From NCBI GenBank assembly GCA_021647785.1, contig JAKIUC010000010.1, forward strand, positions 17,177 through 81,176: a DNA stretch of 64,000 bases, read 5' to 3'. The translations under genes were made by a program, and so were the position numbers. Positions 56,867 through 64,000 of this stretch are shown one piece after another (positions within the stretch are counted from its first letter, which is position 1; each line of letters begins with the position of its first letter). The stretch is from Melioribacteraceae bacterium. GTDB lineage: Bacteria; Bacteroidota; Ignavibacteria; Ignavibacteriales; Melioribacteraceae. Under the pieces are notes generated by a model that saw only the letters and a list, made by a program, of their open reading frames with translations, ran no database searches and had not been told where the DNA came from.

Positions 56867-58867
56867 TTAATTATTACTTGAAATATCAACTATACTTAAT
56901 TTTAAGATTACTACTTCATATACATCAATATCCGGAAGATTAATAATTGTTCCGTTTGTAGTTTCATTAAACGAAAGATTTATCCTATCATCCCTATCCG
57001 GTGAAATAGCTTCTGCACTAACAATTTTTTGTTTGGAAATCAGTTTTGCACCAGATACTACAGAGTTTACTTTATAATTCACAAAATGAACAATTAGTTC
57101 GTCATCTTTTTTGTCGCATGAAACTCCAACCCATTCCGGCACTTTAAATTGCAATATCGATTTTTCAGCGGCAATATCTTTTACAGCAGTTACCAAATCT
57201 GTATCATTATTTTCACTCAAAATATCTTTTAAGAAATGAACATTTCCTTTGCCGTATTTTGTTTTATGGTTATTAATACCATCCCAACCATTGCCAAGCA
57301 TCTTTTGAAAAGCATTGTTTTGCCGAATTCGCCTCCAGTGATTATAGATTCCGCTCTTTTCGGTTAACACTAATTTTCCACCTTCTTCAACAAATAAATA
57401 AATTTTTTCTATTACCGAATCAGCAAGACTTTCTTGATTTGCAAGAACAAGCAGATCATATTTATTAAGATTTGATAATTGTTCATCGAAAATAATATCG
57501 TACAAAATATGATTTTGATAGAGTTTATCTTCCACAAACATGACAGATTTATGAGTTTCAATTAGACTATAAGCCATGGAGGGATAACTTCGCAGCACCG
57601 CAACATTTTCTGCACCAACAACATTAGAATATAAATTTTTATTGTTATTCCAAAAGTCAACGTATTTCTTATTTTCTCCAACCGGAATTCCACTAAGTTT
57701 ATCATCAGTTATTGCAGACTCACTACCTCTTGGCAGTGCCCATGCAATTGTCCGGTTTATTGATAGAGCTTCGGCAAGTGCCCTTGGAGTATCCTTATAA
57801 CTTAAAAAATATGTATTAGTTGAACGCCCCACTTTAAAGAAACGCCATTTACCTTCAATTTTTCCATCCTTCCACTCTGCCGAGCCACTTCCTTCCGTCC
57901 AAGCGGCATTCAAATAAGGTAAAATATTACCAGGGTTAATACCACGGTTCCAAATACCTGCAACATTGAGACCTATTCCATTAACCTCAATTGCAATTTC
58001 TTTATTGAGGCTGCGTACAAAAGTGATACATTCTTTTAAACGTGTTGATATAGTCCAAACTCTAAAATCGCAAAACTCCTGCATTATAGGGTCGGTTATA
58101 TTTTTCATCTTTAATGGGTCAAGTTTATAATTCCAAATTGGGGGTAATACAAATGAAAAATCATCAAAACCGAAACGGTCCATTCGTTCTTCTTTTGGAT
58201 ATTTATCATTCAAGTATTTTCTAAATGCATTTATAGTTTGAGGATTATATTGTACTTCTTTTGGATGGTGTAAGCCAAAATTATCAAAATGGATAAAATC
58301 TGTTTTGATGGAATCTACCGCAAAACGTAATATCTTTTCTTTATAATATTCCATATACGCATCGCTGTTAAAACATATTGCACGCCTGTAAGGTGCGTAA
58401 CCATAATCAAGAGTAGATGGTTTACCAGTCTCATCTAACTGATACCACAAATCTGTTTCTGCTTCTGGTACTTCTTTGAAGAAGGTTTCATAAAACATAC
58501 TATTCCACTGAATATATGTGTCCACTTTCAAACCATATTTATGAGCTATCTTTGCTGCCTTTGCTGCTAAACGCATATGCTCTTTTTCGGCTTGCCATCC
58601 GTAACCTTTATAACTAAAAATATGATAGACGGTTACACCAGACTCAGCTAACGCTTTTATATATTCTTCTGTCTGCCGATATTCCCAATATTTTTTTTGC
58701 CATGTATTAAAATTCTCTGTTCCTCTTCTAACAAAAAATATCCATGGTTCATGTGTTGAACCACCAGTAACAAAACCGTCTTTAATCCATTCCGGGGTAT
58801 ATCTTAATAAGTCTTGTGCAAATAAACTCATCTGAAAAAGAAATATGATTATAATAGTTTTTTTCAT
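56867..58867 (-). CDS. Secreted TIM-barrel protein of unrecognised glycosidase family
   Basis: A 666-residue protein with a signal peptide (1-17). The first 390 residues look like a TIM barrel of a clan GH-A-type enzyme: PWIFFVRRGTENFNTW near 42, YHIFSYKGYGWQAEKEHM near 81, KVDTYIQWNSMFYETF near 114, DFIHFDNFGLHHPKEVQYN near 188 (candidate Asp/Glu), EIAIEVNGIGLNVAG near 293 and LNAAWTEGSGSAEW near 318. A second domain near 405-520 (NVVGAENVAVLRSYPS; YDLLVLANQESLAD; GGKLVLTEKSG) is like the GATase-like domain of GH42 proteins. I recognise no named family. It most likely cleaves the glycan or its side chains. Confidence 0.7.
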   Translation of the reverse strand: MKKTIIIIFLFQMSLFAQDLLRYTPEWIKDGFVTGGSTHEPWIFFVRRGTENFNTWQKKYWEYRQTEEYIKALAESGVTVYHIFSYKGYGWQAEKEHMRLAAKAAKIAHKYGLKVDTYIQWNSMFYETFFKEVPEAETDLWYQLDETGKPSTLDYGYAPYRRAICFNSDAYMEYYKEKILRFAVDSIKTDFIHFDNFGLHHPKEVQYNPQTINAFRKYLNDKYPKEERMDRFGFDDFSFVLPPIWNYKLDPLKMKNITDPIMQEFCDFRVWTISTRLKECITFVRSLNKEIAIEVNGIGLNVAGIWNRGINPGNILPYLNAAWTEGSGSAEWKDGKIEGKWRFFKVGRSTNTYFLSYKDTPRALAEALSINRTIAWALPRGSESAITDDKLSGIPVGENKKYVDFWNNNKNLYSNVVGAENVAVLRSYPSMAYSLIETHKSVMFVEDKLYQNHILYDIIFDEQLSNLNKYDLLVLANQESLADSVIEKIYLFVEEGGKLVLTEKSGIYNHWRRIRQNNAFQKMLGNGWDGINNHKTKYGKGNVHFLKDILSENNDTDLVTAVKDIAAEKSILQFKVPEWVGVSCDKKDDELIVHFVNYKVNSVVSGAKLISKQKIVSAEAISPDRDDRINLSFNETTNGTIINLPDIDVYEVVILKLSIVDISSNN

Positions 58868-58910
58868 ACAACTTTCCTTAGTTTCGTGGCTTCAATTATT
58901 TTTATTCCAT

Positions 58911-59321
58911 TTATTCTTTTTTTTTTGATACTTTATTACGGTAAAGGGATTTTCCGTGGGGCTGGTTTTGTGCCGAAAATATTAGGCTCTGTGGTGCATC
59001 AGGAGTTGTTGGAGGTACAAAGACAACTCCCGATTTAATTTTGAATGCACCAATATTTCGAGAGTAAATTGTTTCTTTCTCTATTCCGTTAAAATTTGTA
59101 TTAAATGGTGAGTTACTAAAATCTCTACTAAACAATTCTGAATCACTTGGGGTAGGTATAAATTCATTAACTTTTTCAATATTTTGCCAATCTGCATCAA
59201 GCAAGGAGGTATTGTTAGAAGCATTATTAATATTTTTATTTAATAAATAAACATCAATATTTGTACCATTTAATAAAAATGTTACTAAACAAAGTAGAAC
59301 TGTAAAATTTGACTTGTTCAA
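58911..59321 (-). pseudogene. Beta-helix protein relic with large internal deletion
   Basis: This frame of 136 codons aligns with both ends of the neighbouring beta-helix protein. Its first half (VYLLNKNINNASNNTSL, ADWQNIEKVNEFIPTPSDS, ELFSRDFSN) mirrors the neighbour's YYINKKTGNDANSGL, AWKNVQKTNDFSFAPGDS and VLFSRGSTW. It then jumps to NIGAFKIKSGVVFVPPTTPDAPQSL, matching DIGAFEFKPGVVYTPPATPAAPDNL. About 400 residues of helix are missing and the sorting domain is absent. The GxDANSG core is also eroded. A ribosome-binding site before the start is possible but the protein is unlikely to function. Confidence 0.8.
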
Positions 59322-59788
59322 ATTATTTTCCTCTCAAAACGGCAGTATTAATTCTATTTTATGTGGATATTAATGAACTGATTAATTATTTGCTTTAGTT
59401 GAAGATTTATGAGACAATTTCATCAGCATTATTTATATCTCTAACCTTATCATCATATTTTACATTCTGGATGTAAAAACAACAACTTAAACTACTTTCA
59501 TTCTATACTACTTCTTCTACAAGCAGCTTTTTATCTCCTTTTCATAACATTATCTTTATTTTTCAGAAAAATTGGCGATTTGCTGTTTTTCTTATTTTCA
59601 ATAAATAGTTATATTTTCTAAAGGTCAAGGAATAAACTGTGAGATAACAGTGGAATAACTGTTTTCCAACATTTACAACTAAAAACATCTAAGATTCAGA
59701 TAGCACTTTGATATACTTTTCCCATGGTCATCTGTTATTTTTAGTTAGTATCATGATATTATTTCAATAACACTCCCGAAAGGACTAC
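59322..59788. other. Gap containing a relic sorting domain and otherwise AT-rich DNA
   Basis: No intact gene is seen. Apart from the relic at 59407-59520, I see only AT-rich sequence and a TCCCGAAAGGACT motif at 59773-59785 that resembles those after the other type IX genes. Confidence 0.7.
59407..59520 (-). pseudogene. Relic of a type IX sorting domain
   Basis: The minus strand reads VEEVV, a TAG stop, then NESSLSCCFYIQNVKYDDKV and RDINNADEIVS before a stop. This aligns with the sorting-domain end [39 protein letters not shown]. The TAG stands at the Trp position. No start or upstream coding region remains, so this is a decayed 3' end of a third related gene. Confidence 0.8.
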
Positions 59789-61870
59789 TTATTTCAGCAG
59801 CAGCATTTTTTTTGTTAGTATAAAATCTGTGCTTTCTATTCTGTAAAAATAAACGCCGCTTGTAACTGAACTACCGCTTTTATCTTTTGCATTCCAATTT
59901 ACACTATGTTTACCTGCTGAGACATTTCCATCAAATAATATTTTTACTAATTCACCAACTGCATTATAAATTGATATTTTAACATTAGCATTTATTGGTG
60001 TCTGATATTTGATTGTGGTTGATGGATTAAAAGGATTCGGATAATTCCCTATCAAAGCAAATTCACTTATTATACTTTCAGTTAAATTTTCTTCAACATC
60101 GGTTGCAATAAATTCTACAATATTTGTATATGATGAATTGCCTCTGTTGTTTATTGCTTTTATTCTATACCTATATTCTACAGTTTCACTTGTAGCCGTG
60201 GAATCTATATACTCTGTTGCATTAACTTCTGTAAAATCTAAATGTTCAAATCCTTCATCATCTAAAAATTCTTCAAATTTCACGAGACTTTCGTCATTTA
60301 CTGCACGCCATATATGAAATCCGTATTCATTATCTGAATTATCATTCCAGCTTAGTTTTACTTTGTTATCTGATAGCTTTTCAATACTAAGATTGTCCGG
60401 TGCTGCTGGTGTTGCAGGTGGTGTATAAACTACACCCGGCTTAAATTCAAAAGCACCAATATCTGCTCCGTCGCCATAAGGGATTGGGGTTCCCAACATA
60501 TCAACTTCTCCATATCTATCCGAGCTATCTGCATTATCTATTGCCCATGATAAATCGGACAATGTAAAATCACCATTCACATTATCTAAAAAATATGGAT
60601 TTCTTACAACACTGTTGCTATCTTGGTTAAAGGTATTCCTCCAAGTAGCAAGACTATAAAAGGTACTCCCATAAATGAAATCTTCCCATTTGCCATAATA
60701 CATGTTATAATCAAAATCATATCTTTCTTTGTTACTTAAGATAATATTATCAGTTACTGATAATCTGCCGTAAAATTCATCTGCTGTTGCAAGTATATTA
60801 TTCTTAAATGTAACTGTATCAGCATCCCAGCTAACCATAATGCCATCAGAATACGAAGATTCCCATACAAAGGTGTTATGCGTTATTTTAACATTACTCG
60901 TATTTACAACCACCATTGGTTCTGTATGTCCAAAAACAAGATTTCCTTTGAAAGTGATATCTCCTAATCCTGCCATACCAAATCTACCGGCTTTCATAAC
61001 TTTTTTATCAGCGTAAGCAATATGATTTGTTATTGTAACATTTTTTGCAGTATGACCTATACTTACAGCTCCTTGAGCATTTGAGTTTGTTATATTATTG
61101 TCAAGAAGAATATTGGTTCCGTCTGTAATGTCAAACCCTTCTTCTCCTAAAGAATACTCTGCATAATTATTTCTAAAAATAAAATTTTCACCTAACAAAT
61201 ATTCAGGAGATCTACCTTGATGTATAACGAAATTATCATTCCAACGAATATTTGATACATAACTATTTTGAACTGTTAAATTGTTACCATGAGAAATAAT
61301 ATCTCCATAACCGAGGATACCATTATTCTGACCATTCATTGCTATAACGCTATCTACGAGAAAAAATGAGCATCCTTTCATCATTCCAAGCGAGAAATTA
61401 CCTGCACCATAGATCTCAAGTCTATTTACATTAAAATTATGACAGTTGTCAAACTGAACACCATTTGCATGGTCTGGCGGATTTCCGTTCGTATTTTGAA
61501 ATACCATATTTTCAATTTTTACATATTCTTGACCCTTTGCATAAAGTGCTCCCCTTTTTGGATAAAAAAGCATATCAAAAGTTGGTTTCCTTCCTTCACC
61601 ATAAGCACCGTAGTAGATTGGGTTTCCTTCTTCACCACTACTTTTAATTAAAAGTGTAAAGTTCCAAGTAGAGCCACGGCTAAAGAGAACCGAATCTCCG
61701 GGGGCAAAACTAAAGTCATTAGTTTTTTGAACATTTTTCCATGCATGGTCTGGTGAAAGACCGCTGTTGGCATCATTACCAGTTTTCTTATTTATGTAAT
61801 ATGTTTCTGCATTTATAAAACTTGATATTATAAATAGATATAATATTATAATAAAAATCTTTTTCATCAT
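59789..61870 (-). CDS. Secreted right-handed beta-helix protein with fibronectin and type IX sorting domains
   Basis: A protein of 693 residues with a signal peptide (1-21). The opening YYINKKTGNDANSGLSPDHAWKNV is the usual start of pectate-lyase-like beta-helices. The coils follow over residues 75-440 with repeated strands (VTIKNN-like turns: NVTITNHIAYADK, DITFKGNLVFGH, NVKITHNTFVW, TVTFKNNILAT). A fibronectin-III-like domain lies near residues 485-585, and the sorting domain ([17 protein letters not shown] ... KKMLLLK) ends the protein. It may be the polysaccharide lyase that feeds GH88 or a glycan-binding helix; catalytic Lys/Arg residues cannot be fixed. The start has GGAG seven bases upstream, abutting a terminator. 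Confidence 0.85.
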   Translation of the reverse strand: MMKKIFIIILYLFIISSFINAETYYINKKTGNDANSGLSPDHAWKNVQKTNDFSFAPGDSVLFSRGSTWNFTLLIKSSGEEGNPIYYGAYGEGRKPTFDMLFYPKRGALYAKGQEYVKIENMVFQNTNGNPPDHANGVQFDNCHNFNVNRLEIYGAGNFSLGMMKGCSFFLVDSVIAMNGQNNGILGYGDIISHGNNLTVQNSYVSNIRWNDNFVIHQGRSPEYLLGENFIFRNNYAEYSLGEEGFDITDGTNILLDNNITNSNAQGAVSIGHTAKNVTITNHIAYADKKVMKAGRFGMAGLGDITFKGNLVFGHTEPMVVVNTSNVKITHNTFVWESSYSDGIMVSWDADTVTFKNNILATADEFYGRLSVTDNIILSNKERYDFDYNMYYGKWEDFIYGSTFYSLATWRNTFNQDSNSVVRNPYFLDNVNGDFTLSDLSWAIDNADSSDRYGEVDMLGTPIPYGDGADIGAFEFKPGVVYTPPATPAAPDNLSIEKLSDNKVKLSWNDNSDNEYGFHIWRAVNDESLVKFEEFLDDEGFEHLDFTEVNATEYIDSTATSETVEYRYRIKAINNRGNSSYTNIVEFIATDVEENLTESIISEFALIGNYPNPFNPSTTIKYQTPINANVKISIYNAVGELVKILFDGNVSAGKHSVNWNAKDKSGSSVTSGVYFYRIESTDFILTKKMLLLK

Positions 61871-61879
61871 TTAACTCCT

Positions 61880-61912
61880 AAAAAAAACCCGACAGTTTTA
61901 TTACTGCCGGGT
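61880..61912 (-). terminator. Rho-independent terminator between the type IX genes
   Basis: On the minus strand the hairpin ACCCGGCAG, an eight-base loop, CTGTCGGGT is followed directly by eight T residues. It lies 133 bases beyond the stop of the gene at 62046, so it most likely ends that transcript. Its T-run abuts the ribosome-binding site (GGAG, 61875-61878) of the beta-helix gene. Confidence 0.85.
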
Positions 61913-61965
61913 ATTGTAAATATGCTACATCTAATTATTTCATTAAAATCCCCAAAGGGACTGTG

Positions 61966-62054
61966 CTAAAATAAATATCCCGCAATCCCGCAATCCCGCA
62001 AAAAAATGCGGGACAGGAAAACGCGGGACAGGAAAACGCGGAACTTTATTTAAG
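61966..62054. repeat. Nested hairpin with tandem stem words
   Basis: The outer arms CTAAAATAAA and TTTATTTAAG enclose three copies of ATCCCGCA on one side and, on the other, three copies of GCGGGA or GCGGAA separated by CAGGAAAAC. Each copy on one side can pair with each on the other. The right arm overlaps the stop codon of the gene at 62046. The frame resembles 54967-55003. Confidence 0.75.
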
Positions 62055-63401
62055 CAGCAGCATTTTCTTATTACTAACTTTATCGCCATATTTTACACTA
62101 TAGAAATAAATTCCGCTACTTACATTTCCGGCATTCCATGTTACTTCTTTTACACCTGCAGATTGATGTGCTTTAACCAATGCTGCTACTTTTTGACCCA
62201 TAATATTATAGACACTAACTTCTACATCACCAGCTTTTGGTAATGCATAAGTAATTGTTGTGCTTGGGTTAAATGGGTTCGGATAGTTTTGAGATACTGT
62301 AAATGATTTTGGTAATAGTTCATTTCCTTCTTTATCATCTACGCTAACTACTGTAGGAATATCATCAATATCATTAGTTACATATATTTTATCAATCTTT
62401 GTTCCTTCTTCCTGCTGTTTAACCCGGATAACATTTCCAGCTTGCCATGCACCTGCATCTAGAGCAAAAGCTTTAGCAGTACCGCCATCTTCAACACGCT
62501 GCCATTCTAAACCACTGGTTACTGCTCCTTCCCAGCTTGGTGGTAATAATTGCTCATCACCAGTTCCAATCCAATAAGAATTTGAGGCTTCTGAAGGTAG
62601 GTCAACTAGTAACCACAAATAATAATCACCCTCTGCTCTTTTCATTGCTACTCCTATATCGTCATTACCTTGCATAAGTTGAACTTGCCCTATTGTACCG
62701 CTTCCCGCTGGTGCTGAAACGACATTATCCATTGAGGCTCCTGCATATCCTTCTATAACTAACGGGGCAGTAATATTTCCGGATTCTGCTTCAAATTCAT
62801 AGGCAATTTTAGGACGCCAGGATAAATCACTTGTAATTCTTACTTGGTCATAAACCCCACCCATTCTTCCGCGTAAAAAGAAATTATGGTCTCCTGGTTG
62901 GGCATTTATTACGTACGGAATACCTGTATCTATTGCAACAAGCATATGCCATTTCCATTCTAATGTATCGCCAATAGCAATATCGTTACTGTAAGCAGTC
63001 CATGCCTGCCCTTGGAACGGAAACGCTCCACCACCTCTGGCAATAATTGAATCGGGAAGGTTCCAGTTGATAAATTCTTTCCCTTCATTTGCATTCCAAT
63101 ATCCATTCCATGGACGAGTTTTTAGCCACATATAAAATGTAGTATCTGTTGAAGATGTTGTAGTAAAACTATATCCAACGTACTTTTTGTTTTTTTCACC
63201 TTTTCTTTCCCATATATATTTTCCGCCCGAAGCTGTTGCATCATCTACTGTCATCCACGTTGTATCAGTATCATTTGGGTCAACAATATCATAGTCTTCT
63301 GCTTCAAATGTAAATGTTTCTTGTGCACTTAGGTTAAAAGTTAGTCCAACCATTATAAGAAAAAATAAAATGATTGAGTATTTCCATTGATTTTCTTTCA
63401 T
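62046..63401 (-). CDS. Type IX-secreted protein with two CBM6/35-like modules, copy 2
   Basis: A secreted protein of about 451 residues. I prefer the ATG at 63401: GGAG lies seven bases before it and the protein then begins [20 protein letters not shown], like its paralog. A longer frame from 63470 lacks such support. Two sandwich modules follow, with [13 protein letters not shown] and [10 protein letters not shown] as starts and [18 protein letters not shown] conserved with the paralog. The C-terminal sorting domain has [17 protein letters not shown] and ends KKMLLLK. No catalytic residues are seen. The 5' region contains a 22-base palindrome (63443-63464), a possible operator. Confidence 0.88.
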   Translation of the reverse strand: MKENQWKYSIILFFLIMVGLTFNLSAQETFTFEAEDYDIVDPNDTDTTWMTVDDATASGGKYIWERKGEKNKKYVGYSFTTTSSTDTTFYMWLKTRPWNGYWNANEGKEFINWNLPDSIIARGGGAFPFQGQAWTAYSNDIAIGDTLEWKWHMLVAIDTGIPYVINAQPGDHNFFLRGRMGGVYDQVRITSDLSWRPKIAYEFEAESGNITAPLVIEGYAGASMDNVVSAPAGSGTIGQVQLMQGNDDIGVAMKRAEGDYYLWLLVDLPSEASNSYWIGTGDEQLLPPSWEGAVTSGLEWQRVEDGGTAKAFALDAGAWQAGNVIRVKQQEEGTKIDKIYVTNDIDDIPTVVSVDDKEGNELLPKSFTVSQNYPNPFNPSTTITYALPKAGDVEVSVYNIMGQKVAALVKAHQSAGVKEVTWNAGNVSSGIYFYSVKYGDKVSNKKMLLLK

Positions 63402-63442
63402 TATAAACTCCAAAATGTGTTTAATAAATAAGTGGATTAAGC

Positions 63443-63464
63443 TTAGATAACAATTGCTATCTAA
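63443..63464. promoter_or_regulatory. Near-perfect 22-base palindrome, possible operator
   Basis: TTAGATAACAATTGCTATCT plus AA reads nearly the same on both strands, with one mismatched pair. It lies about 42 bases upstream of the ATG at 63401 and about 110 bases from the plus-strand transposase gene. It may be an operator for the type IX gene or part of the insertion sequence end. Confidence 0.45.
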
Positions 63465-63575
63465 AAACAATAGTGTTTTTCAATTAGTTTTAGTACCTCC
63501 TATATAATTATTAATGAATCTCGGATACTATACCCAAAATGCTTATATTTGTAGTGAAAAAAAATAAGGAAAGAG

Positions 63576-63881
63576 ATGAAACTATTTGATTTTGTAAGCG
63601 AATATCCGGATGAAGAGAGTTGTAAAATAAAGTTCAAAGCCATAAGAGATAAAGAAGGAGTTGTCTGCAGAAAATGTGGAGGCAAAGAACACTATTGGAA
63701 ACAAGACAAGTGGCAATATGAATGTAAAGTGTGCAGAACGAGAACCACATTACGCAGTGGCACAGTTATGCATGGTTCACAACTACCTTTTCGATATTGG
63801 TTTATAGCCATGCATTTACTTACTTCAACGAAGAAAAGTTTTTCTGCTTTGGAGCTACAACGCCAATTGGGACATAAGTAG
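63576..63881 (+). pseudogene. Truncated IS1595-type transposase
   Basis: This is the only gene on the plus strand. Its 101 codons encode the N-terminal zinc ribbon of an IS1595-like transposase: CRKC and CKVC pairs around residues 31-52 (VCRKCGGKEHYW; YECKVCRTRTTLRSGT), then MHGSQLPFRYWFIAMHLL and LELQRQLGHK. Full-length members are about three times longer and continue with a DDE-type catalytic domain. Here a stop follows directly after GHK and the sequence beyond (63882-64000) shows no such domain. A ribosome-binding site (AAGGAAAGAG) precedes the start. It is a remnant, or its 3' part was lost by a later event. Confidence 0.8.
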
Positions 63882-64000
63882 GGTATCCTCAGAAAGTCAG
63901 ATGTAGAAATTTTTGATTTCAGCAAACTTCACAATGTTCGCGACGAACAGCGTTAAACCAATCCAAGTTTCTGAAGTATTTTTTAGTTTAGCTTTAATTT

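Noticed and set aside
63402..63470. Longer start for the type IX-secreted protein at 63470
   Set aside because: The extra 23 residues have no counterpart in the paralog, and the ATG at 63401 has GGAG at the right distance.

Overview
The window looks like part of a large glycan-degradation locus of an AT-rich bacterium from the Bacteroidota/Ignavibacteria side of the FCB group. Three secreted proteins end in the type IX secretion sorting domain with its [11 protein letters not shown] core. Many other proteins carry lipoprotein or Tat-type (SRRxF) export signals, and the enzyme set is typical of marine or sediment polysaccharide degraders. This lineage call is inference from protein style; there is no rRNA or marker gene here.

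Almost everything lies on the minus strand, so the locus reads from high to low coordinates. From the right edge: an IS1595-type transposase remnant (plus strand) faces a sugar-binding type IX-secreted protein (62046-63401). Next come a secreted beta-helix protein (59789-61870), decayed relics of similar genes (58911-59520), a TIM-barrel protein of no recognised family (56867-58867) and a second sugar-binding type IX protein (55051-56418). A sodium-solute symporter with an aldo/keto reductase (51762-54454) and a truncated beta-helix protein (50488-51348) follow. Then come two GH3 enzymes and a tight run of ten genes (31403-47806): GH3, a lectin-like lipoprotein, GH2 beta-galactosidase, SDR, GH88 unsaturated glucuronyl hydrolase, sugar isomerase/epimerase, Gfo/Idh/MocA oxidoreductase, GH97, sulfatase and a phosphoesterase. 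From 31119 down to 1 are GH20, a serine beta-lactamase-like esterase, a GH-A-like hydrolase, SGNH and alpha/beta-hydrolase esterases, three more sulfatases, a PhoD phosphatase, a broken GH29 fucosidase, a xylulokinase, two DUF1080 lipoproteins, further Gfo/Idh/MocA oxidoreductases and isomerases, and a partial DUF6807 protein.

Together the genes suggest attack on a sulfated, acetylated, uronate-containing glycan with galactose, N-acetylhexosamine and formerly fucose. Sulfatases and esterases would strip substituents outside the cytoplasm, and exo-glycosidases would trim the chains. Unsaturated uronides would be split inside by the signal-less GH88. The repeated combination of Gfo/Idh/MocA oxidoreductases, TIM-barrel isomerase/epimerases and DUF1080 proteins points to a second, redox-based (3-keto) way of breaking glycosides. 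No SusC/SusD pair and no transcription regulator is visible in 64 kb; the only transporter is the symporter.

The spaces between genes are unusual. They hold many short hairpins with differing stems, several dispersed palindromic repeats, and relics of duplicated or deleted genes. One palindromic repeat lies inside the signal-peptide region of an SGNH hydrolase. At least two genes (GH29 and a DUF4440-like protein) are broken by stops or a frameshift, and two beta-helix genes are truncated or internally deleted. The locus therefore appears to be under active duplication and decay.
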